Shown here piece after piece: positions 51,171-60,196 of a stretch of DNA of 64,000 nucleotides (the first letter of the stretch is position 1; every line of letters starts with the position of its first letter). The notes beneath the pieces were generated by a model. That model saw only the letters and a program-made list of their open reading frames with translations, did no database searches and was not told the DNA's origin. Position numbers and translations under genes: made by a program. The stretch lies in contig JAEYRH010000005.1 in NCBI GenBank assembly GCA_023435705.1, positions 124,001 through 188,000 of the forward strand. The letters are read 5' to 3'. The stretch is from Bacillota bacterium (GTDB lineage: Bacteria; Bacillota; Clostridia; Christensenellales; UMGS416).

Positions 51171-53555
51171 TCAAACGCCCCGGAAGTAATGGCCTTTGGT
51201 GTATCCCTGCCCTTTCAGTTCTTCCACCGATTCTCCAGCAAGGGCTGCGCGAAACAGCGCAACCAACCGCCGCATATCCTCCGGCGATTCGTCGTCAATG
51301 GAAAGCCGCAGCATGGAGACACCGGCCTGCGAAAGTCTCCGGGCCAGATTGGGCACCGCCAGCCGGTCGCCGTTGAGCGTCACACTGCGGCAATCCAGCG
51401 GGTCGCAGACAACCGGGAACCTTGCACCGATGCGATCAATGAGCTCGTGCCTGCCTCCCTTGATGCACAGGCCGCAGGGCTTGCCACCCCCCTGCCCGGC
51501 AAGCTCAGCCCCCACCGAGCAATGGGCGCTGAACATCAGCGGCAGCCTGCCATAAACGGCAGCTTCCTTCTCGATGCCGGCATCGGGCAGCGCGGCGATC
51601 TGCTCCATCGTAAGCTCATGAGACAATGTGGCACCCTTCAACCCAAGAGATGCAACCACCTGCAGCGACAGACCGTTGAATGCGTTCATTGACGCTCCGG
51701 CATAAATCGGCAGGCCGCATTCCTTCAGCATCTCCAGATGAGCCATGTTACCGACCAAAACGCCTTGAGCGCCAAGCCCGGCCAGCTTTCCGGCGCTGGC
51801 GGCAATGAGCCCGTCCAGCCTGCCGTTGGTGACCGGCGGCAACCACGGCATTAGCTTGACTTGGCCAGCCAAGTCGGCGAAACGCCCCTGCGTCAGTGGC
51901 ACGAATGGCACATAAACCCTGTCTGCCAGAGGCAGAACCTCAGTGTATTCCTCCCGCCACTGCCAGAAAAACAGGGATATCCCCGCCTGCACCGGGCTTG
52001 GCCGGGCCATCGGCGGCAGCGCAATGGCTGGTGATTCCCGCTCAGGATACCGTGTGGCGCGGGCCTGCTCCAGCCGCTCCAATGCTGTGCGGCGCAACCC
52101 GTTGAGCTCGGAAAGCCTTACGGAAGCCCTGCCATCGAGTTCAACATCGATTTGAGCAAAGGCAAAGGGCATGTCACCGGTCTTGGCAAGTTGCTCTCTG
52201 GCAGTTTCGGCGGAAAGGGGCAGCGTGCGGGCCTCCTCGGCAGGGCTCTCCGAATTGGTTCGCTCCAAATGACCTTCTCCATCCCACACCTCAAAGCGCA
52301 GGGGCTCCCCGACACGGGCAGTCAGCTTGCCATGGAGGGCGATCCTGCGCGTCGGCTTGCCGGTATAGGTGGCGGCGGCCCGCAGGAGCTGGGCCTTGTC
52401 GGAGGTCTTGTAAAGCGGATCACCGGGCCGGATCGATCCCTTGATGCTTCCGATCTCCACTCGGCCAGTGCCAGCAGATTTCTCCTCCCTGCCGCCCACA
52501 AGGATCATCGTCACGATACCGCCGGGCATCGAGGCGTTGGCGAACTCCACGCCATCGCCCATAGAAACAGGCGCGGTCAGCTGCACTTCGACGACTCCAC
52601 CGGGCTTGCCCGCTGATAGGGCCTTGCCCACCGGCACACCCCAATGCTTGGGCCGCTCACGGCTGATCAGGCCTCGGCCAAGCCTGCCCTTCAGGTAGCC
52701 GGTGGAAAACCCGCCCCGGTTGAATGCCTGCATCAATTCGAGCTGGTCTTCTCGCTCCACATGGGTTTGCCCGCCCTCTGCCAGCCTGTCCAGATATTTC
52801 CGATAGATACCGGTGACGACCGCCACATATTCAGGCGACTTCATACGCCCCTCGATTTTGAGTGATGCCACGCCGGCCTTCGCTAGCTCCGGCAGCAATT
52901 CAATCGTGCAAAGGTCCTTGGGGCTCAGCAGATACCCCTTGGCGTTCCCCAATTGATAGGGCAGCCGGCAGGGTTGGGCGCACCGCCCCCGGTTGCCGCT
53001 GCGCCCACCGATCAGGCTGCTCATCAGGCACTGGCCCGAATAGCAAAGGCAGAGCGCACCGTGAGCAAACACCTCCACCGGGATCGGCGATGCCTTGGCT
53101 GTTTCCGTGATCTCCGCGATTGTGAGCTCCCTGGCAAGGATGGTGCGGGCAAAGCCCAGCGGCGCCAGCGCCCGGATGCCCTCGGCGCTGTAGACAGTGC
53201 CCTGTGTGCTCAGGTGCAGCGGCAAGCCGGGCATGTGCTTCCGAAGCAAAGATGCCAACCCCAGATCCTGCACAATGAGGGCGTCGGCGCCGGCCAGATA
53301 AACCTGCCCGGCGGCGTCCAGCGCCTGCTGCATTTCCCCATCTGAGACCAGCGTGTTCATCGTGATATAGATGTTGACACCGCGCACATGGGCATACTCA
53401 ATGGCCCGGCGCATCTCGTCATCGTTGAAGTTGGCGGCATTTTGGCGTGCGTTAAAGAGCCTGCCGCCCATATAGACGGCATCGGCGCCATTTTCCACGG
53501 CGGCTTTTAGTTGGTCCATGCCCCCGGCGGGGGAAAGCAGTTCGGGTAAATCCAT
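51171..53555 (-). CDS. Peptidase U32 family protein (RlhA-like)
   Basis: This 794-residue protein starts ELLSPAGGMDQLKAAVENGADAVYMGG, the U32 hallmark, with a TIM-barrel-like domain and the iron-sulfur type Cys group FAHGALCLCYSGQCLMSS... GNRGRCAQPCR (about residues 168-200). A DUF3656-type middle region and a third part with another Cys set (VGAELAGQGGGKPCGLCIKGG) follow. Relatives such as RlhA (formerly YdcP) hydroxylate 23S rRNA C2501 and TrhP hydroxylates tRNA, so RNA hydroxylation is more likely than proteolysis. ATG 53555 is preceded by GAGGG. Confidence 0.9.
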   Translation of the reverse strand: MDLPELLSPAGGMDQLKAAVENGADAVYMGGRLFNARQNAANFNDDEMRRAIEYAHVRGVNIYITMNTLVSDGEMQQALDAAGQVYLAGADALIVQDLGLASLLRKHMPGLPLHLSTQGTVYSAEGIRALAPLGFARTILARELTIAEITETAKASPIPVEVFAHGALCLCYSGQCLMSSLIGGRSGNRGRCAQPCRLPYQLGNAKGYLLSPKDLCTIELLPELAKAGVASLKIEGRMKSPEYVAVVTGIYRKYLDRLAEGGQTHVEREDQLELMQAFNRGGFSTGYLKGRLGRGLISRERPKHWGVPVGKALSAGKPGGVVEVQLTAPVSMGDGVEFANASMPGGIVTMILVGGREEKSAGTGRVEIGSIKGSIRPGDPLYKTSDKAQLLRAAATYTGKPTRRIALHGKLTARVGEPLRFEVWDGEGHLERTNSESPAEEARTLPLSAETAREQLAKTGDMPFAFAQIDVELDGRASVRLSELNGLRRTALERLEQARATRYPERESPAIALPPMARPSPVQAGISLFFWQWREEYTEVLPLADRVYVPFVPLTQGRFADLAGQVKLMPWLPPVTNGRLDGLIAASAGKLAGLGAQGVLVGNMAHLEMLKECGLPIYAGASMNAFNGLSLQVVASLGLKGATLSHELTMEQIAALPDAGIEKEAAVYGRLPLMFSAHCSVGAELAGQGGGKPCGLCIKGGRHELIDRIGARFPVVCDPLDCRSVTLNGDRLAVPNLARRLSQAGVSMLRLSIDDESPEDMRRLVALFRAALAGESVEELKGQGYTKGHYFRGV

Positions 53556-53650
53556 CAAATCAATACGCCCTCAGGCACCTCTATTTGAGCATCCAGCACT
53601 CTCTCAACTCCAGGAATCCAACCCATAATCATTGCCCTATCTTCTAGTTA

Positions 53651-54166
53651 CTATAATAATTTATCCATGATCTGATCCACCGTCTGCTCTGCAGTCAACT
53701 CCGACGAATCGATCCAGAACCCGATTCTCGGAGTCTCCCGAAGAAACGCGTCATGCAATCCCTCCACGGTAAAGCCGACATACCCTTTCTTGCCCCTCGT
53801 TGCCTCACGTTGTTTCACAGCCTCAACACTTGGATTCAAGACAACCACATGAAGAGGATATCCAACCAACTGGGAAACAATATAATTCAGTTCACCGCCC
53901 AAATAGTTGTCCTGAAGCACCACGGTGAATCCCGAATGATAGTATTGCTTTGCGGCTGCTGTGGCGATGTTATAACGAAGTCGGAGCTGTCGAAATGCTT
54001 CCTCGCTCGGTATCTCAGCCATTTCCTCGCGGCCGCTGGTGATCATGCGGCGGAACACGTCACCACGGAGGTGAACACCCCGCTCAAATCGGTGAGACAG
54101 CAATTCAGCCACAGTCGATTTGCCTGAGGCCATGATGCCAGTGACGATGATGATGGCTGGCTCCAT
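53651..54166 (-). CDS. P-loop kinase of the AAA_33 type
   Basis: This 171-residue small-molecule kinase-like protein has Walker A VTGIMASGKST (residues 8-18), HLRGDVFRRMI (the D-x-x-R substrate region), VVLQDNYLGGE and a lid with KQREATRGKKGY. It resembles chloramphenicol phosphotransferase and adenylylsulfate kinase-like proteins; the substrate is unknown. It lies after thiN on the same strand with a 24-base gap. Confidence 0.8.
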   Translation of the reverse strand: MEPAIIIVTGIMASGKSTVAELLSHRFERGVHLRGDVFRRMITSGREEMAEIPSEEAFRQLRLRYNIATAAAKQYYHSGFTVVLQDNYLGGELNYIVSQLVGYPLHVVVLNPSVEAVKQREATRGKKGYVGFTVEGLHDAFLRETPRIGFWIDSSELTAEQTVDQIMDKLL

Positions 54167-54190
54167 TTTGTGTTTACCTCATATCTGGGA

Positions 54191-54835
54191 TCAATGATAG
54201 TTACAAAGAAGCCGTACAAGATAAGCAAAGCCGTCTACTGTTACATGCGCCACATCCGCCGTCATCACATTGCTGACGCCGTTGGGCGCATCGATGGGAA
54301 GTGGCAGCGGCTCCAGTGTGCCATACATGAGGCCATCCAGATAGCGCACCGAAACGCCATCACCAATGGGCAGGATCGATACAGTCTGCCCTGCCTTGCC
54401 GGTGATTTCCACCGGCCCGGTCGCGGCCGTGATTTCGCACTCTCCGTCGCGGATGAACGCTCGGACGCCCCTTTTGGTTGCGCGGACAAGCAGCATCAAG
54501 TTACCTAGCAGGTGATCAGCCCGGCCGCCCATCGCACCCAGGATCACGATTTCTTCGGCACCGCGGGCGATGGCCTGATCCACCGCCAGCCAGCCGTCGG
54601 TCTCGTCTTTGGCAGCCAACACGCGCACCAGCTCCACACCGGAGCGCTCCATGGTTGCCAGCAGGGAAGGATCAATGGAGTCCATATCGCCAACCAAGAT
54701 GTCAGGCAAGTGGCCCATGGCATTGAGGTGGGCCGCACCGCTGTCGGCGCAGACCACCAGATCGGAGGCGGCAAGCTCCCGTCGCAACAGGGTTTCCGGC
54801 GCGCCGGAGCCCCCCAGCAGGATCAACGCATTCAC
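54191..54835 (-). CDS. thiN: Thiamine pyrophosphokinase
   Basis: This 214-residue enzyme transfers pyrophosphate from ATP to thiamine. Motifs are VCADSGAAHLNAMGHLPDILVGDMDSID, ETDGWLAVD and GAMGGRADHLLGNL. Length is normal. It starts with GTG 54835, whose bases overlap the rpe stop (GTGA), so the two are translationally coupled. Confidence 0.93.
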   Translation of the reverse strand: MNALILLGGSGAPETLLRRELAASDLVVCADSGAAHLNAMGHLPDILVGDMDSIDPSLLATMERSGVELVRVLAAKDETDGWLAVDQAIARGAEEIVILGAMGGRADHLLGNLMLLVRATKRGVRAFIRDGECEITAATGPVEITGKAGQTVSILPIGDGVSVRYLDGLMYGTLEPLPLPIDAPNGVSNVMTADVAHVTVDGFAYLVRLLCNYH

Positions 54836-55485
54836 CGCGCCGCCTCTTTGAGGGCCCGCACCGCAACACCCATGTCGGCTGCGTTGAAGAGTGCCGAGCC
54901 AGCCACGATGATGTTGGCCCCGGCGGATGCGGCGATTTTGATCGTCTCCGGGTTGATGCCTCCGTCCACCTCAATGTCCAATTTCAGGCCGCGCCTGGAT
55001 GCTTCCTGCCGTAGCCTGGCGATTTTCTCTGTGGCCTCGGGGATGTACTTCTGACCGCCGTAGCCGGGGTTCACGCTCATCACAAGCGCCATGTCCAACT
55101 GATCCAGCAATGGCAGCAAGCAATCCACCGGTGTGGGTGGGTTCACGGAGGCAGAAGCCCTGGCTCCGGCCAATCGGATGCGCCGGAGCACGTCGGGCAG
55201 GTCTTCGGTGGCTTCCGCATGCACGGTGAGGATGTCGGCACCGGCAGAAAGAAAACTGTCAATGTGCCTCTCAGGGTGGACGATCATCAGGTGCACATCC
55301 AGGCGCATGCTGGTGTGCTTTTTAATCGCCTCCACCAGCTGAGCACCGAAGGTGATCGGTGGCACAAAGCTGCCATCCATCACATCCAGATGCAGCAGGT
55401 CGGCCCCGGAGTCTTCGACTCTTTTGATGGCTTCGCCTATGGCCGAAAAGTCTGCTGTGAGGATGGATGCGGCGATTTCAATCAT
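54832..55485 (-). CDS. rpe: Ribulose-phosphate 3-epimerase
   Basis: This 217-residue TIM-barrel enzyme interconverts ribulose-5-phosphate and xylulose-5-phosphate. Metal and catalytic motifs are HLDVMDGSFVPPITFG, VHLMIVHPE, VNPGYGGQKYIP and DIEVDGGINPETI. ATG 55485 has GGAGG upstream and lies inside the 3' end of rsgA (8-base overlap). Confidence 0.96.
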   Translation of the reverse strand: MIEIAASILTADFSAIGEAIKRVEDSGADLLHLDVMDGSFVPPITFGAQLVEAIKKHTSMRLDVHLMIVHPERHIDSFLSAGADILTVHAEATEDLPDVLRRIRLAGARASASVNPPTPVDCLLPLLDQLDMALVMSVNPGYGGQKYIPEATEKIARLRQEASRRGLKLDIEVDGGINPETIKIAASAGANIIVAGSALFNAADMGVAVRALKEAAR

Positions 55486-56371
55486 AACGGTTCCTCCACG
55501 TTTCACGGGTTTCTTTCAATATCTCACGGTAACGGCTGTGGCGGCCGGATGGGATCGCGCCATCAGCCACGGCCTTCTTCACTGCGCAGCCCGGCTCTGC
55601 ATCATGAAGGCATCCGGCAAAGCGGCAATCTGCGGCGAAGGGCACAAATTCCGGATAGCATTCCGGCAGCCTGGCCGGCTCCATCTGGTCCATCTCCATC
55701 AGACTGAAGCCCGGTGTGTCCACCACTGCGCCACCGCCATCCACCGGCAGAAGCTCGGCATGCCTGGTCGTGTGCCGGCCTCGGGACGTCTTCCGGCTGA
55801 CATCTCCCGTTTCCATCGCCACCCTGTCTGGAAACAGGCTGTTTAGTATCGACGTCTTGCCCACACCGGACTGCCCCGCCAGACAGGTGCATCGGCCCGC
55901 AAGGCGCTCATAAAGCAGCTCCCGGCCCAAGCCCGATTGAGCAGACATAGGGATCACGGCAGAAACCGCGCCGCCGTATTCGCTGGCGATGGCCTCTGCA
56001 GCACCCGGTGCCGCAAGGTCACACTTGTTGATCACCAGCAGCACTTCCATGCCCATCGGGCGGGAAGCGATCAGAAGCTTATCCAGCAGCAACAGATCGG
56101 GCTCGGGGTTTGCAGCCGCAGTAACAAGCACCAAAGTATCCACATTGGCTACCGCCGGGCGTTTCAACGCATTGCGGCGGGGCAGGATTTTGTCTACATA
56201 GCCCAGTTCCTCGCCATTGCCGGGTGTAAACTCCACCATATCGCCGGGCAACGGCGTCAAGCCGTCGCGACGGAACTTCCCTCTGGCGCGGCAGGTGTGC
56301 AGTGCGCCTTCCGCCTGCACCTCGTAAAACCCGCCCACGCCCTTTATGATAACGCCCTGCATGGGGCTCAT
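55478..56371 (-). CDS. rsgA: Ribosome small-subunit GTPase
   Basis: This 297-residue circularly permuted GTPase is needed for 30S maturation. It has an OB-fold N-terminus (GVGGFYEVQ... CRARGKFRRDGLTPLPGDMVEF), the G4 motif NKCDL before G1 GQSGVGKTSILN, G3 DTPGF, and a C-terminal zinc site (CRFAGCLHDAEPGCAV). GGAGGG precedes the ATG, 10 bases after prkC. Confidence 0.96.
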   Translation of the reverse strand: MSPMQGVIIKGVGGFYEVQAEGALHTCRARGKFRRDGLTPLPGDMVEFTPGNGEELGYVDKILPRRNALKRPAVANVDTLVLVTAAANPEPDLLLLDKLLIASRPMGMEVLLVINKCDLAAPGAAEAIASEYGGAVSAVIPMSAQSGLGRELLYERLAGRCTCLAGQSGVGKTSILNSLFPDRVAMETGDVSRKTSRGRHTTRHAELLPVDGGGAVVDTPGFSLMEMDQMEPARLPECYPEFVPFAADCRFAGCLHDAEPGCAVKKAVADGAIPSGRHSRYREILKETRETWRNRYD

Positions 56372-56381
56372 TTACCCTCCG

Positions 56382-58331
56382 TTACGGGATATTCACCGTC
56401 TCCCGTTTGACTTCCTCATCGTTGAAATAGATGATCACCGTTTTGGCGCCTTGCGCTTCGGAATCCAAACTCAGCGACGCGATGAGTTTGCCCGCAGGCC
56501 GCTTGTCGTCATACATCGTAGTGCGCTTGTCACCATCCACATAAACAATCTTGACCACGGTGTCGTCCTTTTCCACGTCAAGCTGCACCGTGTAATCCTT
56601 GGTGTATTTCGGCTTCTGCCCATTGCTGTAGTAAAGCTCCACAACAGTTTCACTGTTGACCGGCTGACCGGCTTCCGGCGATTGCCCCACCACAAGCCCC
56701 GCCGTTAAACTGCTGGCCACTGGCAGCACGCGGCTCACCTTGATGTTCATCGAACCCAGATAGGTCGCGGCGTCTTCCTTGGTCCTGCCAAACACATTGG
56801 GCATAGTGGTTACGGTGGGCTCCACCGGTTGCGACACCCAAAGCTCCACCTGGCCTTTCAGTTGCAGCATCTCACCGGCAACCGGCTCCTGGCGAATCAC
56901 GGTGCCTTTGGGCTTATCACTGATTTCCCAATGGATCGTGCCCTCGTTCAAGCCCACAGAGAGTAACTCTTTATGGACTTGATCCAGTGTCTTGTCGGTC
57001 AGGTCTGGCACTTCGATCTTTCGCTCACCGGAGCTGATTGTGAGAGTCACGGTGTCTCCGGGCGATACGTACTCCCCTTCGGAGGGGCGTTGATCCATGA
57101 TCGTGTTGATTGGCACCTGGTCGCTGGGCTCCTCCTTGATATCCGGTTTCAGGCCCATCTTGTCCAGCTGCTGGATGGCGATGTCGATATCCTTGCCGCG
57201 GAAATCCAGCATCTGCACCCTGGTGGGCCCGGTGTTCTGAAGGAGCAGCCGGATGCCAAGGTATGCGCCGCCCAGCACCACGATGGCCAGCAACACGAAG
57301 ATGACCACATTGATCGCCGAAGGGCCCTTCTTTTTCCTGCGCCATTGGTTCTCCTGCCGGGGCTGCGGCGGCACGGGCCGCCGGGAGTTTCCTGTGTTGG
57401 CCCAGGGTGCGCTCCCCGTGCCGCCGGCTATGCTCTCCACCCGGATCGCCGGCATGGGCCTTGTGCCCTCGGTCTCGTCGGGCTGGCGGAACTTCACATA
57501 GCTGCCCTCCGGCTCCAGCAGGCTGCGTTCCAGGTCGCGGGCCATCTCTCGGGCGTTGTCATAGCGGCAGGACTGCTCCTTGGAGATTGCCTTGAGGATC
57601 ACCAGCTCCAGCGCTTTAGGGAGGTCTGGCTGCAGCTCCCTGGGCGGCTTGGGCAGGTCCTGCAGGTGCTTCAGGGCTACGGCCACAGGCGAGTCACCGG
57701 TGAAGGGCACGCTGCCGGTGACCATTTCATACAGCACGATGCCAATGGAATAAAGGTCGGTCTTTTCATTGGTCAGGCCCCCGCGGGCCTGCTCCGGTGA
57801 TATATAATGCACAGAGCCCAGCACATTGGAGCCGCTGATTGTGACCGTGGCGGTTTCCGCCGCCTTGGCAATGCCAAAGTCCGCCACCTTCACCGTGCCC
57901 TCGGCATTAAGCAGGATGTTCTGCGGCTTGATGTCGCGGTGGATCAATTGGTGGCTGTGGGCATAAAACAATGCATCACAAATCTGCCGGCCGATGCGCA
58001 CAGCCTCGGCGGGTTTGAGCCTGCCCTGCTTGGCGATGTATTCCTTCAGCGTCTTGCCGCTGACATACTCCATCACAATGAAGTGCCTGCCCTCCTGGCA
58101 GCCCACCTCGATGGTCCTTACGATGTTCTTATGAGAATACTTGATGGCGATCTGCGATTCCTTCTCAAAGCGCCGCACATATGCCTCATCCTGCATGAAT
58201 TCGCTGCGCAGCACCTTGATGGCCACTTCCTCGCCATTGTCGCGGTTGTAGGCCCGATACACAATGGCCATGCCGCCGGAGCCGATCACACCGCTGACCA
58301 CATAGCGGCCGGCGATCACACTACCTTCCAT
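56382..58331 (-). CDS. prkC: PASTA-domain Ser/Thr protein kinase
   Basis: This 649-residue membrane kinase has an N-terminal Hanks-type catalytic domain (GSGGMAIVYRAY, invariant Lys in VAIKVL, HRDIKPQNILLN, DFGIAKA), a juxtamembrane linker, one membrane helix (VVIFVLLAIVVLGGAYLGI, about residues 343-361) and three extracellular PASTA domains (about 373-575) that in relatives bind muropeptides, then a C-terminal beta-rich tail. It couples cell-wall state to phosphorylation. Its ATG overlaps the phosphatase gene by 11 bases. Confidence 0.96.
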   Translation of the reverse strand: MEGSVIAGRYVVSGVIGSGGMAIVYRAYNRDNGEEVAIKVLRSEFMQDEAYVRRFEKESQIAIKYSHKNIVRTIEVGCQEGRHFIVMEYVSGKTLKEYIAKQGRLKPAEAVRIGRQICDALFYAHSHQLIHRDIKPQNILLNAEGTVKVADFGIAKAAETATVTISGSNVLGSVHYISPEQARGGLTNEKTDLYSIGIVLYEMVTGSVPFTGDSPVAVALKHLQDLPKPPRELQPDLPKALELVILKAISKEQSCRYDNAREMARDLERSLLEPEGSYVKFRQPDETEGTRPMPAIRVESIAGGTGSAPWANTGNSRRPVPPQPRQENQWRRKKKGPSAINVVIFVLLAIVVLGGAYLGIRLLLQNTGPTRVQMLDFRGKDIDIAIQQLDKMGLKPDIKEEPSDQVPINTIMDQRPSEGEYVSPGDTVTLTISSGERKIEVPDLTDKTLDQVHKELLSVGLNEGTIHWEISDKPKGTVIRQEPVAGEMLQLKGQVELWVSQPVEPTVTTMPNVFGRTKEDAATYLGSMNIKVSRVLPVASSLTAGLVVGQSPEAGQPVNSETVVELYYSNGQKPKYTKDYTVQLDVEKDDTVVKIVYVDGDKRTTMYDDKRPAGKLIASLSLDSEAQGAKTVIIYFNDEEVKRETVNIP

Positions 58332-59082
58332 CGGAATCGCCTCCGATCATGCGCGCCATCGCCACGGTGATGTTGTCGGAGCCGCCCCGCGAAAGCGCCA
58401 GGTTCATCATCGACTCCGCCGCGTTCTCAAGTACGCCGGAAGCCAGGCAATCGAGCATATCGGCTTCCGTCACATAATTGGACAGGCCGTCGGAGCACAG
58501 CAGCAGCACATCACCAGGCACGGCCTCCACACGGAAAATGTCGGCACCGGTGAAGCTGTCCACACCGATGGAGCGGGTGATCACATTGCGGTATGGATGC
58601 ACGCGGGCTTCCTCAGCGGTCATGCGGCCCCGCTCCACCATCAGCTGCACCAGGGAGTGATCCACGGTGACCTGCCGCACCGCGCCGTCATGGATGAGAT
58701 AGCAGCGACTGTCGCCCACGTTGCCGATCACCCATTGATCACCGTCGCGGCAGGCAATCGCCATCGTGGTGCCCATGCCCTGATAAAACTCGTTGGTGCC
58801 GGCATACTCAAAGATCGCCCGGTTGGCCTCGTTGAACGCCCAACGCACCATGTATTCCACCGTGGGCGCGGCCTCAAGGTTGCGGGCGGCAGCGATGATG
58901 TTGCAGGCCACCTGCACCCCCATGGCGCTGGCCACGTCACCGGCGTTGTAGCCGCCCATGCCGTCGGCCACGATCACAAGGTTATCAAGCCCATCCCCAT
59001 CGGGGATGTAAAGGCTATCCTCGTTTCGTTTGCGGACGTTGCCGCGATGGGTGCTGGCGGCGTATTCAACGCGTTCTATCAT
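58321..59082 (-). CDS. prpC: PP2C-family protein phosphatase
   Basis: This 253-residue metal-dependent Ser/Thr phosphatase opposes PrkC. Metal-binding motifs are RNEDSLY, VADGMGGYNAGD, GNVGDSRCYL, LLLCSDGLSNYV and GGSDNITVAMA. It overlaps prkC, the standard kinase-phosphatase pair. The ribosome site (AAGGCAGG) is moderate. Confidence 0.96.
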   Translation of the reverse strand: MIERVEYAASTHRGNVRKRNEDSLYIPDGDGLDNLVIVADGMGGYNAGDVASAMGVQVACNIIAAARNLEAAPTVEYMVRWAFNEANRAIFEYAGTNEFYQGMGTTMAIACRDGDQWVIGNVGDSRCYLIHDGAVRQVTVDHSLVQLMVERGRMTAEEARVHPYRNVITRSIGVDSFTGADIFRVEAVPGDVLLLCSDGLSNYVTEADMLDCLASGVLENAAESMMNLALSRGGSDNITVAMARMIGGDSDGR

Positions 59083-59102
59083 TCGTTCAACCTGCCTTGT
59101 GT

Positions 59103-59157
59103 GTAGTCAGTAGCAAGTAGTCAGTAGTCAGTAGAAAGCACGCTCACTACTGACTAC
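59103..59157. repeat. Heptamer tract and inverted copy between rlmN and prpC
   Basis: GTAGTCAGTAG (59103-59113) and GTAGTCAGTAGTCAGTAG (59117-59134) are followed after 12 bases by the reverse complement CTACTGACTAC (59147-59157), giving an 11-bp hairpin. The inverted copy encodes the last residues and the TAG stop of RlmN. This is the longest member of the family at 21641, 29195 and 46913. Confidence 0.7.
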
Positions 59158-60196
59158 TATCTTCCAAGTGCTTCCTGCGCAGTTGCCCGCAAGCCCCTTC
59201 GATGTCTTCACCAAGTGTGCGGCGCTTGGTGGCGGAGACCCCAAAGCGCTCCAACTCCCGCAGGAATCGGTCCACCGCCTGGGGCGGGCTGCCCTTCAGC
59301 GGTGCTTCCTTCACCGAGTTCAAAGGGATCAGGTTCACATGGCACTGCAGGCCCCTTAGCAGCTCGGCAAGGCGTTTGGCGTGGGCAGGGCTATCATTCA
59401 CTCCCTCAATCAATGCGTACTCCACAATAGCCCGCCGGCCTGTAGCCTCCACATAACGGCGCAGCGCATCGACGACTTGCCGCACCGAAAAGGCACGCGC
59501 CGCCGGAATGAGCGCCCGCCGGCCATCGTCGTCCGGCGAATGCAGCGAAAGGCACAGCGTCAGCGGCATGCCCTCATGGGCAAGCTTGTCCATGCCGTCG
59601 GGCAGGCCGCAGGTGGAAACGGAGATGTTGCGTGGGCTGATGCCCAGGCCATCGGGACTGGAAGCCTCGCGCAAAAACTTCAGCACATTGTCATAATTGT
59701 CCAACGGCTCGCCGCTGCCCATCAACACCAGGTTGGTCACCTGGCGGCCACCGCCGCGGGCTGCATTCACAGCGATCACCTGCCCGAGCATCTCGCCGGA
59801 TGTGAGATTGCGCACCAGTCCTGCTGTGGTGGAAGCACAGAAGGCGCAGCCCATGCGGCAGCCCACCTGGGTGGAAACGCACAGCGTGTTGCCATGCTTA
59901 TAGGCCATCAGCACGCCCTCGATCACATTGCCATCCTGCAGGGCAAAAAGGTATTTCTCCGTGTCATCATGGGCCGAGCGGCGTGTCTCAATGATTCTGG
60001 CGCCGCCCAGTGCAAAGGCATCCTTCAATTTCTGGCGGGTGGCGGCAGGCACGTTTGCCATGCCGTCCACATCGCTGCCCTTCATCAGCCACTGCCGCAC
60101 CTGTTTTGCACGGAAGCGGGGTTCGCCCAGTGCCGCAAGGGCATCCGCCAATTCTGCAGCAGTCAAATCCAGCAGTGCCGGTTTGTCCATACTCAT
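59147..60196 (-). CDS. rlmN: Dual-specificity 23S rRNA/tRNA adenine-C2 methyltransferase
   Basis: This 349-residue radical SAM enzyme methylates A2503 of 23S rRNA and A37 of some tRNAs. The cluster motif CRMGCAFC lies near residues 114-121, with GSGEPLDN and the C-terminal catalytic Cys (EGACGQLRRKH). The ATG overlaps the rsmB stop by 4 bases. Its last three residues and stop come from a heptamer repeat. Confidence 0.96.
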   Translation of the reverse strand: MSMDKPALLDLTAAELADALAALGEPRFRAKQVRQWLMKGSDVDGMANVPAATRQKLKDAFALGGARIIETRRSAHDDTEKYLFALQDGNVIEGVLMAYKHGNTLCVSTQVGCRMGCAFCASTTAGLVRNLTSGEMLGQVIAVNAARGGGRQVTNLVLMGSGEPLDNYDNVLKFLREASSPDGLGISPRNISVSTCGLPDGMDKLAHEGMPLTLCLSLHSPDDDGRRALIPAARAFSVRQVVDALRRYVEATGRRAIVEYALIEGVNDSPAHAKRLAELLRGLQCHVNLIPLNSVKEAPLKGSPPQAVDRFLRELERFGVSATKRRTLGEDIEGACGQLRRKHLEDSSQ

